A stretch of 64,000 nucleotides of DNA from Paludibacteraceae bacterium (GTDB taxonomy: Bacteria; Bacteroidota; Bacteroidia; Bacteroidales; Paludibacteraceae): assembly GCA_017527495.1 (NCBI GenBank), contig JAFXPY010000024.1, forward strand, positions 1-64,000, read 5' to 3'. Shown here piece by piece: positions 31,834-42,125 of this stretch. Position numbers and translations under genes: made by a program. The notes below the pieces were generated by a model, which saw only the letters and a list, made by a program, of their open reading frames with translations, searched no databases and was not told where the DNA came from. The stretch's first letter is position 1. The number at the start of each line of letters is the position of its first letter.

Positions 31834-34073
31834 TGAAAAAAATAGTTGTTGCAACATATCTATTTCTCAGCCGGCACAAATGTCTTTACTGGTGCATAAT
31901 GATTATTATGTCTGTGCTACTTGCTGTTGGTGCTACTCGGCTTCATTATAGTGAAGACATTGCTTCTTTTATGCCATTCAATGAGCAACAACAAAAACAA
32001 TTTGCCATCTATCAAGAACAGGCTCAGGCTCAAACAATTACACTACTTTTCGATTCACCCGACGAAGAAAGGACAATAGATGCAATAGACACATTTGCAT
32101 CACTTTTTCACCAGAATGCCGAGGTTTTGTCTCACCATATTCAAGTCAGAACAACAATCAACCCTGCACTTATTGCCCATCAGATTGATTCTGCTGCCCA
32201 ACTCATTCCTTTTCTGCTCACTTCTGCCGACTATGCACACATTGATTCAGCCCTTACAACCGGCAATATCAAACAACAACTTCAGCTCAACCGCACCAAG
32301 TTGCTAATGCCTCAAAGCGGTCTTTTGCAACCAATCATTTCTACCGATCCACTGAACCTTTTCGGTTCTTATCTGCGTCCGCCACAACAGGCAGGTGGAG
32401 CATTCGACCTTATTGACGGCTACATTTTTTCTGCCGACCACAGCCGTGCAATAGCCTTTATCGATTCGCCTTTTGGAAGCAGTGAGACGGGACAAAATGC
32501 CAAACTTGCTAACGCAATTGATCAAACAATCCACAACCTTAACGCACAATTTCCGGACGTAAATATCCATGCAATTGGAGCACCTATGGTGTCGGTCAGT
32601 AACGCCAAAAGAATCAAACTCGACAGCATCATAACGATTTCTATTGCTTTGATTTTGATTTCTTTTCTTTTGTTCTATTCAGTAAAGCGCAAAAGAGACA
32701 TACTCTACATGCTTCTGACCATAGCCTTCGGTATGTTGTTTGCGCTCGGAACGATGAGCCTAATCACCAACGAAATCTCAATCATTGTGCTTGGTATTAG
32801 TTCCGTGATTGTAGGTATAGCAGTCAATTATCCATTGCACCTGATTGTTCACCGCGACTTGCGCCCAGATATGGTCACAACACTAAAAGAAGTCATCTCA
32901 CCTCTTGTTGTAGGCAACATCACCACAGTAGGTGCTTTTTTGTGTCTGGTTCCCCTTCAAGCCAAAGCCCTACACGACCTCGGCTTGTTCAGTGCTCTAA
33001 TGCTTGTTGGAACAATACTTTTCACCATCTTTTTTCTGCCGCAATTAGTGGAACGACAACAACTTGACACGGCAACAGAACGACACACTGATTGGATAGA
33101 TCATTTGGCTGAATTGCAACCACACAAAAGCAAAATGCTGACAACAATAGTAATTGTTCTGACTATAGTACTTGCTTTTTTTGCACCAAATCTCTCGTTC
33201 GATTCCAACCTGAACAACATCAATTACATGACCGACCAACAGCGCAATGATGTGAATTATTTTCTCAACATTGCAGGCAAAAAAAACACACAAACAGTAT
33301 ATATCGTCAGAGAAATCAGTGATAGCAGAAATTATTTAGACCAATGGAATATATTTTGGACTAACCATAGCACACAACTTGATTCTTTACGCCTTATAGC
33401 AGCTGACATTGGTTTCAAAGCAGATGCATTCACGCCGTTTTTTGATTTGATAAACTACAAGAACGATAATGTTCCGACACAAATTAATCAACAGATTGAA
33501 GTAGGAAAAGACCACCTGCAAGCAGAGAAAACACGTATTCAAAGCCTCTATCCCGATGCTGAGATTTTCGACATTCAAACGCTCAATTCGCAACTGACCA
33601 ACACGCTGAGCGACAACTTCGACTATATCGGACTCGTTTGTTCTCTCATTGTGTTTATATTCTTGTGTATCAATCTGCGTAGTGTATGGTTAGGTCTGAT
33701 TGCATTCACACCAATGCTTGTTGCATGGGTATGGATTTTAGGAATAATGTATTTGCTTGACATCCAATTCAACATAGTCAATATCATACTTGCCACCTTT
33801 ATTTTCGGGCAAGGCGACGACTACACTATTTTCATCACAGAAGGGTTGATTCATGAACATCAAACAGGGCAACCCATACTTGCAGCCTACAAACGAAGTA
33901 TCATACTCTCAGCACTCATAATGTTTGCCGGCATCGGCGTACTCGTTGTTGCTCAGCACCCCGCAATGCGTTCGCTCGGAATAGTAACAATTCTCGGTAT
34001 GATATGTGTGGTGCTGATGGCTTATATCATTCCGCCACTACTCTACAAAATCTACATCAAAATAAAGAAATAA
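31833..34073 (+). CDS. MMPL/RND-family exporter
   Basis: A 746-residue inner-membrane protein with one N-terminal helix, a large periplasmic domain (about 45-255), five helices, a second periplasmic domain (about 455-590) and five more helices, the half-repeat RND/MMPL layout. GQGDDYTIFITEG in the second membrane block holds the acidic residues of the proton relay region. MMPL exporters are standard in aryl-polyene and xanthomonadin loci. It should move the pigment or pigment-lipid out of the inner membrane to the LolA-like carrier. It is the last gene of the operon; no clear terminator follows in 34074-34236. Confidence 0.85.
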   Translation: MKKIVVATYLFLSRHKCLYWCIMIIMSVLLAVGATRLHYSEDIASFMPFNEQQQKQFAIYQEQAQAQTITLLFDSPDEERTIDAIDTFASLFHQNAEVLSHHIQVRTTINPALIAHQIDSAAQLIPFLLTSADYAHIDSALTTGNIKQQLQLNRTKLLMPQSGLLQPIISTDPLNLFGSYLRPPQQAGGAFDLIDGYIFSADHSRAIAFIDSPFGSSETGQNAKLANAIDQTIHNLNAQFPDVNIHAIGAPMVSVSNAKRIKLDSIITISIALILISFLLFYSVKRKRDILYMLLTIAFGMLFALGTMSLITNEISIIVLGISSVIVGIAVNYPLHLIVHRDLRPDMVTTLKEVISPLVVGNITTVGAFLCLVPLQAKALHDLGLFSALMLVGTILFTIFFLPQLVERQQLDTATERHTDWIDHLAELQPHKSKMLTTIVIVLTIVLAFFAPNLSFDSNLNNINYMTDQQRNDVNYFLNIAGKKNTQTVYIVREISDSRNYLDQWNIFWTNHSTQLDSLRLIAADIGFKADAFTPFFDLINYKNDNVPTQINQQIEVGKDHLQAEKTRIQSLYPDAEIFDIQTLNSQLTNTLSDNFDYIGLVCSLIVFIFLCINLRSVWLGLIAFTPMLVAWVWILGIMYLLDIQFNIVNIILATFIFGQGDDYTIFITEGLIHEHQTGQPILAAYKRSIILSALIMFAGIGVLVVAQHPAMRSLGIVTILGMICVVLMAYIIPPLLYKIYIKIKK

Positions 34074-34236
34074 GCAATACCAAATTAGGTCATCAGAAAT
34101 AGGATAATCATACTGAAAAGCTCAGAAAAAACAAATGTGTCATACTTGCGATAATTGCTACACACAAAGTTATCAATCTGCATTTTATTCTACCTTTTTC
34201 CGCTAAATAATAAACATCTTTTAGCAAATTATATCA

Positions 34237-34244
34237 TACCTTTG
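34237..34244 (+). promoter_or_regulatory. -7 element of the pectate lyase gene
   Basis: TACCTTTG lies 31 bp before the ATG at 34276. No TTG is present at the usual distance upstream (CATCTTTTAG instead), which might mark a regulated promoter. Confidence 0.45.
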
Positions 34245-34275
34245 CAAAAAAATAATTTAGTTTGTTTCAAAAGGT

Positions 34276-36495
34276 ATGAAAAAAAATCTTCTTATTGCAA
34301 TGGCATGCCTTTCTGCTGTTGGTGTGCATGCCGATCTGACCGAAGACTTCAATAGTCTTTCTTCAGGTTCATGGACAACAGAGACCGAAGTTGACCTGCC
34401 TTCCGGCACATGGATATTTGGCGACGGCGCGCAGCGCAATAGCTCGAATAGTGTTGTTTCAATCAAATTCAACTCCGCAGGTGCCTACATGATTACACCA
34501 CGACTTGACAGCATTGCCAAAGTGGAGTTCAAATACCGTTCCGGCGGAAGTTCTAAAAAAGTTGAAGTGGCCTATCAAGTTGGCAACAATGATTGGCAAG
34601 TAATCGACACACTGAGTATTCCTTCTTCAACAAGTGCTTTTTCAAGTTATTCTCATGTTTTGCCGACAGACTCAGCGCTCGCTGTTCGCGTTCGCATTAA
34701 AGGCATAACCAACAATGCTTATATTGACGATGTTACGCTCAGACAGCCAACCCAGAGCCAGGGTGGCACTGTTGTTATACCGGAAGAGCCCGACCCTGAT
34801 TTCACCCGCCCAACCTACACCGCAACTCATGCCACCTATTATATCTCTCCTGAGGGTAGCGACGCCACCGGTGACGGCTCGTTTGAAAAACCATGGTATA
34901 ATCTTGGTAAGGCAGTGTCAGTGGCACAGGCAGGTGATGTAATCTATTGTCGTGGCGGTCGCTATCTGATGTCGTGGCGTGGGACTGACAACAAACTCAC
35001 TGTGCGTCTCACACAATCCGGAACGGCAGAAGCACCTATCGTCATCTCTGCCTATGAAAATGAAGCACCTATATTCGATTTTGAACAACAACTGCTCGAC
35101 TGCAACCGCAACAAAGGCAATGTGGGCGACCGCGGTATGCTCATCACAGGCAATTATTGGATATTGTTCGGACTACACATCATGCATGCAGCCGACAATG
35201 GCATCAAACTCGAAGGCTCACACAACCGCATAGAGCGTTGTGAGTTTTCATATAACCTCGACACCGGATTGCAACTCGGTTTTGGTCATAAATTTGCCGA
35301 CTCGGGCTTTGGCATAAGCAATAATGATGGTTCGTACTGCGCTTATAACGATATTGTCGATTGCGATTCACACCACAACTGCGATTTTGATTCCAACTAT
35401 GGTTCTGACGCCGATGGTTTTGCCTGCAAGATGCACAATGGTATAGGCAACCGTTTCATTCGCTGCCGCGCATGGCGCAACTCCGACGACGCTTGGGATT
35501 TGTTTGAGACAGATTTTGATGTTGTTCTTGCCGAGTGCTGGGCGTGGGAATCTGGCAATGCTGCAGACCACTTGTGGGTAAAAGATTATTTTGATGGTTC
35601 TGCAAGTTTTTCAGGCAACGGCAATGGTATCAAGCTCGGCGGCAATGGTACAGGCGGAAGCAGTAAAGGTGTGCATTATGCCTACCGCTGCATTGCATTT
35701 GGTTGCGACATTTCAAGCTCTGTAAAAGGATTCGACTGCAATAGTCATAAAGACGGACATGTACTCGTCGGCTGTTTGGCATTCGACAATTCCTACGATT
35801 ATATGTTTGAATCCGGCGGCTCTGACGCTAAGACATACTACTACAATAATGTATGTTTTGGCAGACAAGAGATATCAGTAGGTACAGACGACTATAATGC
35901 CTTGGGCACCTCGATAGCCAAACTTGCATGGACCAACCATCTTGTAACTGATTTTTCTCGCTCCGACTATGTGTCTTTAGACGAAGCCGACGCTATGGCC
36001 CCACGCCGTGGCGATGGGTCAATGCCTACACGCTTTGCACGCCTCAAAGCTGAATCTAATCTCGTTGATGCCGGTTGCGATGTTCCTGCATCTGTTATGC
36101 CTAATTTGGCACAACTTGAGGCTGATTTTCCGTTCCTCGTATCGCCGGTGTATGGTGCAGCACGCGACCTCGGACCATACGAATTGCATGTGGCAGACTC
36201 CGTCCAAACAGCAGTGCAACAAATCATCACACCCGAAAGCAATGGCGCACTTGCCGTTATGCTTGGCAACACACAGGCAGAACGTATAGTTCGTTTTTCT
36301 GTACCGACAGACTGCTCTGCAGAAATAACAATTTATGATATCTCCGGCAGGATGGTCAATAATATAGTGCTTTCGCACCTCACAAACGGAGTGGAATACT
36401 ATCAACCGGTCAGCACCAATGGTATGAGCGGCATGTATATTGTTCGTCTTAATGCCGGCACATTCACAGCAACAGAAAAATTTATAATCCAATAA
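34276..36495 (+). CDS. Secreted PL9 pectate lyase with type IX secretion sorting domain
   Basis: The 739-residue protein has a signal peptide (to VGVHA, residue 19), a beta-sandwich N-terminal domain (about 20-160), and a right-handed parallel beta-helix (about 190-600) with features of polysaccharide lyase family 9: YYISPEGSDATGDGSFEKPW, RGGRYLM, NRIERCEFSYNLDTGLQLG and GSDADGFACKMHNGIGN (D378 onward, containing the conserved acidic pocket and Lys). RAWRNSDDAWDLFE follows. The last 80 residues (ITIYDISGRMV to GMYIVRLNAG) form a T9SS type-A sorting domain. It should cleave pectin at the cell surface. Confidence 0.85.
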   Translation: MKKNLLIAMACLSAVGVHADLTEDFNSLSSGSWTTETEVDLPSGTWIFGDGAQRNSSNSVVSIKFNSAGAYMITPRLDSIAKVEFKYRSGGSSKKVEVAYQVGNNDWQVIDTLSIPSSTSAFSSYSHVLPTDSALAVRVRIKGITNNAYIDDVTLRQPTQSQGGTVVIPEEPDPDFTRPTYTATHATYYISPEGSDATGDGSFEKPWYNLGKAVSVAQAGDVIYCRGGRYLMSWRGTDNKLTVRLTQSGTAEAPIVISAYENEAPIFDFEQQLLDCNRNKGNVGDRGMLITGNYWILFGLHIMHAADNGIKLEGSHNRIERCEFSYNLDTGLQLGFGHKFADSGFGISNNDGSYCAYNDIVDCDSHHNCDFDSNYGSDADGFACKMHNGIGNRFIRCRAWRNSDDAWDLFETDFDVVLAECWAWESGNAADHLWVKDYFDGSASFSGNGNGIKLGGNGTGGSSKGVHYAYRCIAFGCDISSSVKGFDCNSHKDGHVLVGCLAFDNSYDYMFESGGSDAKTYYYNNVCFGRQEISVGTDDYNALGTSIAKLAWTNHLVTDFSRSDYVSLDEADAMAPRRGDGSMPTRFARLKAESNLVDAGCDVPASVMPNLAQLEADFPFLVSPVYGAARDLGPYELHVADSVQTAVQQIITPESNGALAVMLGNTQAERIVRFSVPTDCSAEITIYDISGRMVNNIVLSHLTNGVEYYQPVSTNGMSGMYIVRLNAGTFTATEKFIIQ

Positions 36496-36541
36496 ACTTT
36501 ATTTTGCCTACATAATAAGTAAACTTTCTTTTCATAATCAG

Positions 36542-36592
36542 CAATCGCATTTAGCTCATCTTTTATGACTAAATGCGATTGTTACATTTTTT
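36542..36592 (+). terminator. Terminator of the pectate lyase gene
   Basis: CAATCGCATTTAG and CTAAATGCGATTG pair over 13 bp with further pairing inside (CTCAT/ATGA with a bulge), followed by TTACATTTTTT. This is a good intrinsic terminator on the plus strand. Confidence 0.75.
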
Positions 36593-36670
36593 CAATAATC
36601 GTCAGAGGACATAACGAAAAAATCTTCAGATGGAATAAAATTATCAACAGAATTAAAGTTTAGTGATATA

Positions 36671-36714
36671 TATCAACTATAAGAGGCTGCGTGTGTAGCC
36701 TCTTATAGTTGATA
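36671..36714 (-). terminator. Perfect 18-bp stem-loop downstream of pnp
   Basis: TATCAACTATAAGAGGCT and AGCCTCTTATAGTTGATA are exact reverse complements around an 8-nt loop GCGTGTGT. It is 13 bp past the pnp stop on the minus strand. There is no T-run, so it may be an mRNA 3'-end stabiliser or processing site instead of a classical terminator. Confidence 0.6.
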
Positions 36715-36726
36715 TGTGAAATAAAA

Positions 36727-38952
36727 TTATTTTTTCAGTCGTGCTCCTTCTGACTCATTGTCGCGACGACGATGTTCAGGACGTGGACGGCGCTCGCCAC
36801 GCTCAGGACGCGGACGACGCTCCGGCTCTACATAGTCAGCAGGTTTGTCTTTCAACACACGGGCTGAGAGTTTATACTTACCGGTTTTCTCGTCTATCTC
36901 AATCAACTGGACGCGTATATGGTCGCCTTCTTTGATTCCTGTCTCGTCCATTGTCTCATAACGTTTCCAGTCAATCTCCGAGATATGAAGTAATCCTTCT
37001 TTGCCCGGCATGATTTCAACGAAACAGCCGTATGGCATGATAGACTTAACCGTTGCGTCATAAATCTCATTAACTTCAGGAATGGCAACGATGGCTTTGA
37101 TTTTTGCAATAGCAGCATCGATACTTGCCTTGTCGGCTGAAGCTATTTCAACCAATCCACCATCTTCAACTTCATCGATAGATATTGTTGTATTGGTGTC
37201 GGCCTGTATGCCTTGTATGATTTTTCCGCCCGGGCCTATCACAGCACCTATCATATCTTTCGGTATGAGCATGGTCAAGATGCGTGGTGCATGAGGTTTA
37301 AGATCTGGACGTGGAGCAGGTATAGTCTCGAGTATCTTGCCAAGGATATGTTCGCGACCGGCTTTTGCTTGTGCAAGAGCGTTTTGCAGAATTTCATAGC
37401 TCAAACCGTCAACCTTGATATCCATCTGTGTGGCTGTGATGCCGCGCTCTGTTCCTGTCACTTTGAAGTCCATATCGCCGAGGTGGTCTTCATCGCCGAG
37501 TATATCAGAAAGGATAGCGTAGTTGGTACCTTTATTTTCTGAGATAAGTCCCATTGCTATACCTGCCACAGGGCGCTTCATCTGCACACCGGCATCCATC
37601 AATGCCAATGTTCCGGCACATACTGTTGCCATTGAGCTTGAACCATTTGATTCCAATATATCACTTACTACGCGTACGCAGTATGGATAATCTTCAGGAA
37701 TCATGTTTTTCAATGCACGGCAAGCGAGGTTACCATGTCCTATTTCACGACGACCTACACCGCGTTGTGCTTTGGCTTCACCTGTTGAGAATGGCGGGAA
37801 GTTATAGTGAAGTATAAATCTTTCTGAACCTTGAATGAGAGCCTCGTCAACGAGTTTCTCGTCGCGTTTTGTTCCGAGAGTTACGGTTGAGAGCGATTGT
37901 GTCTCACCGCGTGTGAATATTGCACTACCGTGAGGGCCAGGCAGATAGCCTACCTCGCACCATATCGGGCGTATCTCTGTTGTCTTACGGCCGTCAAGTC
38001 GTTTGCCTTCGTCAAGAACGGCACGACGCATAGCTTCTTTCTCTACATCGTGATAGTAGCGATCGATAAGCGGTCCTTTGGTCTCGAGTTCTTCCTCTGT
38101 GAATTGTGCTTTATATTCGTCGCATACAGCTTGAAAATTAGCTTCGCGACTATGTTTGTCGGTGTTGGCTGAAGTGGCAAGAGCGTAAGCCTTAGCGTAT
38201 GTTTTGTCGTGAACATCTTTGCGCAAATCCTCGTCATTTTCCTCGTGACAGTATTCACGTTTTTGTGTCTTGCCTGCAGCTTCCATCAATTCGATTTGAG
38301 CCTGACATTGTGGTTTGATAGCTTCATGAGCGGCTTTGATTGCTTCGAGCATCTCGTCTTCCGAAACTTCTTTCATCTCGCCTTCAACCATCATGATATT
38401 GTCGAGAGTAGCAGCCACAACAAGTTCGATGTCAGCGCGTTCGCATTGTTCAAATGTCGGGTTGATAACCATTTGTCCGTCAACACGTGCCACACGAACT
38501 TCTGAGATAGGACCTTCGAATGGAATATCACTGACAGCAAGAGCAGCAGAAGCGGCAAGGCCTGCAATGCTTTCTGGCATGTCTATACCATCAGCACTAT
38601 AGAGAGTAACATTAACGAAAGTTTCAGCATGATAGTTGCTTGGGAAAAGCGGTCGAAGAGCGCGGTCGATAAGTCGAGCGATAAGAATTTCGTAGTCGTC
38701 AGCGCGTCCTTCACGGCGTGTAAAACCTCCCGGGAAACGGCCGTTTGAGGCAAACTTTTCTTTGTATTCAACAGTGAGGGGCATGAAGTCTGTGCCCGGA
38801 ACAGCCTCTTTGGCTGAGCATACAGTGGCAAGAATCATTGTCTTGCCGAGTGTTACCATTACAGCTCCATCGGCTTGTTTTGCAAGTTTGCCGGTTTCGA
38901 GGGTAATAGTGCGTCCATCAGGCAGTGTGATGGTCTTTGTAATTACATTCAT
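36727..38952 (-). CDS. pnp: Polyribonucleotide nucleotidyltransferase (PNPase)
   Basis: The 741-residue protein has two RNase PH-like domains ([17 protein letters not shown] near residue 70 and [18 protein letters not shown] near 350), then KH ([17 protein letters not shown], about residue 572) and S1 ([19 protein letters not shown], about 650) RNA-binding domains. The tail is rich in Arg/Pro/Glu repeats ([14 protein letters not shown]). It degrades mRNA from the 3' end with phosphate. It is preceded by a consensus promoter and followed by a long stem-loop. Confidence 0.97.
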   Translation of the reverse strand: MNVITKTITLPDGRTITLETGKLAKQADGAVMVTLGKTMILATVCSAKEAVPGTDFMPLTVEYKEKFASNGRFPGGFTRREGRADDYEILIARLIDRALRPLFPSNYHAETFVNVTLYSADGIDMPESIAGLAASAALAVSDIPFEGPISEVRVARVDGQMVINPTFEQCERADIELVVAATLDNIMMVEGEMKEVSEDEMLEAIKAAHEAIKPQCQAQIELMEAAGKTQKREYCHEENDEDLRKDVHDKTYAKAYALATSANTDKHSREANFQAVCDEYKAQFTEEELETKGPLIDRYYHDVEKEAMRRAVLDEGKRLDGRKTTEIRPIWCEVGYLPGPHGSAIFTRGETQSLSTVTLGTKRDEKLVDEALIQGSERFILHYNFPPFSTGEAKAQRGVGRREIGHGNLACRALKNMIPEDYPYCVRVVSDILESNGSSSMATVCAGTLALMDAGVQMKRPVAGIAMGLISENKGTNYAILSDILGDEDHLGDMDFKVTGTERGITATQMDIKVDGLSYEILQNALAQAKAGREHILGKILETIPAPRPDLKPHAPRILTMLIPKDMIGAVIGPGGKIIQGIQADTNTTISIDEVEDGGLVEIASADKASIDAAIAKIKAIVAIPEVNEIYDATVKSIMPYGCFVEIMPGKEGLLHISEIDWKRYETMDETGIKEGDHIRVQLIEIDEKTGKYKLSARVLKDKPADYVEPERRPRPERGERRPRPEHRRRDNESEGARLKK

Positions 38953-38986
38953 CTTGTTTTAACTATTTATAACCTAAAAAATCGTG

Positions 38987-39018
38987 CAAAATTACTATTT
39001 TTTTTGCACATTTCCAAA
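38987..39018 (-). promoter_or_regulatory. Promoter of pnp
   Basis: On the minus strand TTTG (39018-39015), 20 bp, TAATTTTG (38994-38987), 35 bp before the pnp ATG. A short inverted repeat (CACATTT/AAATGTG, 39007-39026) overlaps the -33 element. Confidence 0.65.
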
Positions 39019-39042
39019 TAAATGTGAAAAAAGTTGTCATAA

Positions 39043-39097
39043 GAAGTGAGAAGCAAGATGTGAGAAGCAAGAAGTGAGAAGCAAGATGTGAGAATGT
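39043..39097. repeat. 14-bp tandem repeat (GAWGTGAGAAGCAA)
   Basis: Nearly four copies of a 14-mer, alternating GAAGTGAGAAGCAA and GATGTGAGAAGCAA, lie between the divergent pnp and der promoters. The reverse complement of a related 14-mer forms an array at 55372-55445. Confidence 0.75.
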
Positions 39098-39112
39098 TAT
39101 TTTTTAACACGA

Positions 39113-39144
39113 TTTGATTTATATTGTTTTTTTTTGTAATTTTG
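39113..39144 (+). promoter_or_regulatory. Promoter of der
   Basis: TTTG (39113-39116), 20 bp, TAATTTTG (39137-39144). The leader to the ATG at 39232 is about 80 nt. Confidence 0.6.
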
Positions 39145-39231
39145 CATTTTGATTTGTAGGTTAAAGCGATGGCTTTAACATAAATTATTCCGAACACATA
39201 ATAATTGATTAACTAAACTATTGTAAATAAG

Positions 39232-40548
39232 ATGAGTAGCAATATCGTGGCAATAGTGGGGCGTCCCAATGTTGGGAAATCGACCCTTTTCAATCGCTTG
39301 ACAAAGACACGTCGGGCGATAGTTAATGAACAAGCCGGCACTACACGCGACCGTCAATACGGCAAAGCTGAATGGGCAGGGCATGAATTTTCAGTTATCG
39401 ACACCGGCGGCTGGGTGGTCAATTCTGACGATATATTTGAAGACGAGATATGCCGACAAGTTAATCTCGCTATCGAAGAAGCCGATGTAATTCTTTTCGT
39501 CGTTTCCGTACAAGAAGGTATAACCAATCTTGATGAAGATGTGGCCCAAATCTTGCGTCAGGCAAAGAAGCCGGTCATCCTCGCTGTAAATAAAGTTGAT
39601 ACTTTCGATCAGCAATATGGCTCGTCGGAATTCTATGCTTTAGGCCTTGGAGAACCTTTTATTCTTTCTGCCGTCAACGGCTTAGGCACAGGCGAACTGC
39701 TTGACAAAATTGTTGCTCTTTTCGACCCTAACAAAAAAGACGAGGACACCGAAGACCTTCCGCGTTTCGCTATCGTTGGTCGTCCAAACGCAGGCAAATC
39801 AAGTCTCTTGAATGCACTGATAGGCGAAGGGCGCACAATAGTTACCGACATAGCCGGAACGACGCGCGACTCCATATACACCCGCTACAATAAATATGGT
39901 AAAGATTTCTTCCTTGTCGATACTGCCGGAATCAGAAAAAAAGCCAAAGTGAATGAAGACTTGGAATACTATTCTGTTGTCCGCTCAATACGCAGTATTG
40001 AAAACGCCGATGTCTGTCTGTTGATGATTGATGCCACACGCGGTATTGAAGCCCAAGACATGAATATTTTTCAAGTCATACAGAAAAACAAGAAAGGTTT
40101 GGTTGTGTGTGTCAACAAATGGGACTTGGTGGAAGACAAGTCGCAGCAAGCCGTGAAGGCCTTTGAACAAGCCATACGCCAGCGTTTTGCTCCGTTTGCC
40201 GATTTCCCTATAATATTCATCTCCGCTCTTACCAAACAACGTATCTACAAAGTGCTTGAAGTGGCAATGCAAGTGTATGACAACAAACAGCGCAAGATAC
40301 CGACAGCAAGGCTCAACGAGGAGTTATTGCCGCTTATGGCAGCCTACCCTCCTCCTGCAATCAAAGGAAAATACATCAAAATCAAATACGTTACTCAACT
40401 GCCAAACACGCAAATCCCTACTTTTGTTTTCTTTGCTAATCTGCCACAGTATGTCAAAGAGCCATATCGCCGATTCTTGGAAAATAAGATAAGAGAGAAA
40501 TGGGAACTGACAGGAACACCTATCAACTTGTTTATCAGACCGAAGTAA
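39232..40548 (+). CDS. der: Ribosome biogenesis GTPase Der (EngA)
   Basis: The 438-residue protein has two tandem GTPase domains, with G1 loops GRPNVGKST (residues 10-18) and GRPNAGKSS (about 182-190), DTGG and DTAG G3 motifs, NKVD and NKWD G4 motifs, and a C-terminal KH-like domain ending LFIRPK. This is the unique double-GTPase layout of Der, needed for 50S subunit assembly. Length is standard. The queuosine genes follow after 109 bp. Confidence 0.97.
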   Translation: MSSNIVAIVGRPNVGKSTLFNRLTKTRRAIVNEQAGTTRDRQYGKAEWAGHEFSVIDTGGWVVNSDDIFEDEICRQVNLAIEEADVILFVVSVQEGITNLDEDVAQILRQAKKPVILAVNKVDTFDQQYGSSEFYALGLGEPFILSAVNGLGTGELLDKIVALFDPNKKDEDTEDLPRFAIVGRPNAGKSSLLNALIGEGRTIVTDIAGTTRDSIYTRYNKYGKDFFLVDTAGIRKKAKVNEDLEYYSVVRSIRSIENADVCLLMIDATRGIEAQDMNIFQVIQKNKKGLVVCVNKWDLVEDKSQQAVKAFEQAIRQRFAPFADFPIIFISALTKQRIYKVLEVAMQVYDNKQRKIPTARLNEELLPLMAAYPPPAIKGKYIKIKYVTQLPNTQIPTFVFFANLPQYVKEPYRRFLENKIREKWELTGTPINLFIRPK

Positions 40549-40585
40549 GGGAAAAGTGAAGGGTGAAAAGTAAAAAGTGAAAGGA
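40549..40585. repeat. GTGAAAA-type short tandem repeat between der and queD
   Basis: GAAAAGTGAAGGGTGAAAAG and the following AAAAAGTGAAAGG are degenerate copies of GTGAAAA. The same heptamer forms an exact array at 40984-41004. I found no preQ1 riboswitch fold in this leader. Confidence 0.5.
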
Positions 40586-40657
40586 GTCGGTATAACGAAA
40601 TAACGATATATCGAATATATAAGTAAATCGTAAATAATAAAATAAGTAAATATCATC

Positions 40658-40987
40658 ATGTATTACGTTCAGAAACGGATGGAGATTTCGGCTTGCCACC
40701 AGCTCACACTGAGTTATGAGAGCAAATGCGAGGCTTTGCACGGACATAATTGGATTATTGTGGTATATTGCAAATCGGAAACTCTCAATAGAGATGGTAT
40801 GGTTGAAGATTTCACAATCATCAAACGCAAGATACATGGTTATCTTGACCATACTAACCTAAATGAAAAACTGCCATTCAACCCCACAGCAGAAAACATT
40901 GCTCGCTGGTGCGTCGAACAAATACCGACAGCCTACAAATGCTCTGTGCAAGAATCGGAAGGCAATGTGGCAGTGTATGAAAAGTGA
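40658..40987 (+). CDS. queD: 6-carboxy-5,6,7,8-tetrahydropterin synthase QueD
   Basis: The 109-residue protein has the zinc-binding His in SACHQL and in LHGHNW, the catalytic MVEDF and LDHTNLN, and VQESEGNVAVYE at the end, as in QueD of the PTPS fold. It converts dihydroneopterin triphosphate to 6-carboxytetrahydropterin, the first dedicated step to queuosine. It heads a queD-queF-queC-queE block. The last codons run into the GTGAAAA repeat. Confidence 0.93.
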   Translation: MYYVQKRMEISACHQLTLSYESKCEALHGHNWIIVVYCKSETLNRDGMVEDFTIIKRKIHGYLDHTNLNEKLPFNPTAENIARWCVEQIPTAYKCSVQESEGNVAVYEK

Positions 40988-41004
40988 AAAGTGAAAAGTG
41001 AAAA
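40984..41004. repeat. Exact GTGAAAA triplicate at the queD/queF junction
   Basis: Three exact GTGAAAA heptamers run across the queD stop codon up to the queF start at 41006. Each offers an in-frame or out-of-frame GTG, so copy-number change could alter the spacing or start of queF. Confidence 0.7.
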
Positions 41005-41005
41005 T

Positions 41006-41470
41006 ATGAGAACAGAAGAAGAACTGAAAGGTATTAGCCATTTGGGCAATCAACACACTCAATACAGAAACACCTACAACCCTGAGGTGTTGGAGACTTT
41101 TGTAAATAAATTTCCGGAATCAGATTATTTAGTAACTCTTGATTGTCCAGAATTTACAACTCTTTGTCCGAAAACGGGTCAACCGGATTTCGGACATATC
41201 ATAATTCGCTATATTCCCAACGATCGTCTTGTGGAAAGCAAGAGTTTGAAACTCTATCTTTTCAGTTTTCGCGAGAATGGCGATTTCCACGAAGATGTTA
41301 CAAACATTATATGTCGCGATTTAGTCCGACTTATGCAACCTCGCTACCTTGAAGTGCAAGGTCTGTTCAATCCACGCGGGGGTATATCCATCCTACCCTT
41401 TGCCAACTATGCCGATGAGGCACATAAAGATTTTGCCGACGCCCGAAAATTAGCCGTTTTGCAACGATGA
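41006..41470 (+). CDS. queF: NADPH-dependent preQ0 reductase QueF
   Basis: The 154-residue protein is the short, unimodular QueF type. The catalytic Cys lies in [17 protein letters not shown], the substrate-binding [12 protein letters not shown] follows, and the DFHEDV motif holds the active-site Asp and His. It reduces preQ0 to preQ1. I prefer ATG 41006 to an in-frame GTG at 40991, because the latter is part of the repeat. It overlaps queC by 4 bp. Confidence 0.93.
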   Translation: MRTEEELKGISHLGNQHTQYRNTYNPEVLETFVNKFPESDYLVTLDCPEFTTLCPKTGQPDFGHIIIRYIPNDRLVESKSLKLYLFSFRENGDFHEDVTNIICRDLVRLMQPRYLEVQGLFNPRGGISILPFANYADEAHKDFADARKLAVLQR

Positions 41471-42120
41471 AAGATTGTCTTTTGATATATTCAGGTGGCT
41501 TAGACTCGACCACGATGCTTTATGAGTATAAAGACCGTATCGCTTTGGCATTGAGTTTCAACTATGGTTCCAATCATAACGAAAAAGAGCTTCAATTTGC
41601 AAAAGAGAATTGTGAGCGATTAGGTATTGAGTGGCTTTGCATCAATCTGACTTTTATGCACGACCATTTTCGCAGCAGCTTGCTTGAAGGTTCGGACGCC
41701 ATTCCCGAAGGTCACTACAACGCCGACAATATGAAATCTACCGTAGTGCCTTTTCGCAATGGAATTATGCTCTCCGTTGCATGCGGATTGGCTGAAAGCA
41801 GAGAACTGAGATATGTGATGATTGCCAACCATGGTGGCGACCATAATATCTATCCTGATTGCAGGCCGGAGTTTATCACTGCCATATCGGAAGCAATGCA
41901 AAAAGGCACCGACACACAAATTGAGATTTTTGCGCCTTACACAAACATATCTAAAGCTGACATTGTGCGCCATGGGGCAGAAATAGGCGTTGATTACAGT
42001 CACACATGGTCGTGCTACAAAGGCGGCAAAAAACATTGCGGAAAATGCGGCACCTGCATTGAACGACATGAGGCTTTTGAACTTGCAGGAATAAAAGACC
42101 CGACAGAATACGAAAACTAA
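41467..42120 (+). CDS. queC: 7-cyano-7-deazaguanine synthase QueC
   Basis: The 217-residue ATP-pyrophosphatase has the PP-loop YSGGLDSTT (residues 7-15) and a C-terminal zinc site from [15 protein letters not shown]. It turns 7-carboxy-7-deazaguanine into preQ0 using ammonia and ATP. The start overlaps queF by ATGA; queE follows after 5 bp. Confidence 0.95.
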   Translation: MKDCLLIYSGGLDSTTMLYEYKDRIALALSFNYGSNHNEKELQFAKENCERLGIEWLCINLTFMHDHFRSSLLEGSDAIPEGHYNADNMKSTVVPFRNGIMLSVACGLAESRELRYVMIANHGGDHNIYPDCRPEFITAISEAMQKGTDTQIEIFAPYTNISKADIVRHGAEIGVDYSHTWSCYKGGKKHCGKCGTCIERHEAFELAGIKDPTEYEN

Positions 42121-42125
42121 ACAAA

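Noticed and set aside
36019-36492. A 157-codon open frame antisense to the T9SS tail of the pectate lyase
   Set aside because: Composition is Cys/His-rich and unlike the genes around it; the sense strand has a coherent sorting domain.
40549-40657. A preQ1 riboswitch in front of queD
   Set aside because: The 109-bp leader shows no preQ1-I or preQ1-II aptamer pattern and is mostly GTGAAAA-type repeat and AT-rich sequence.
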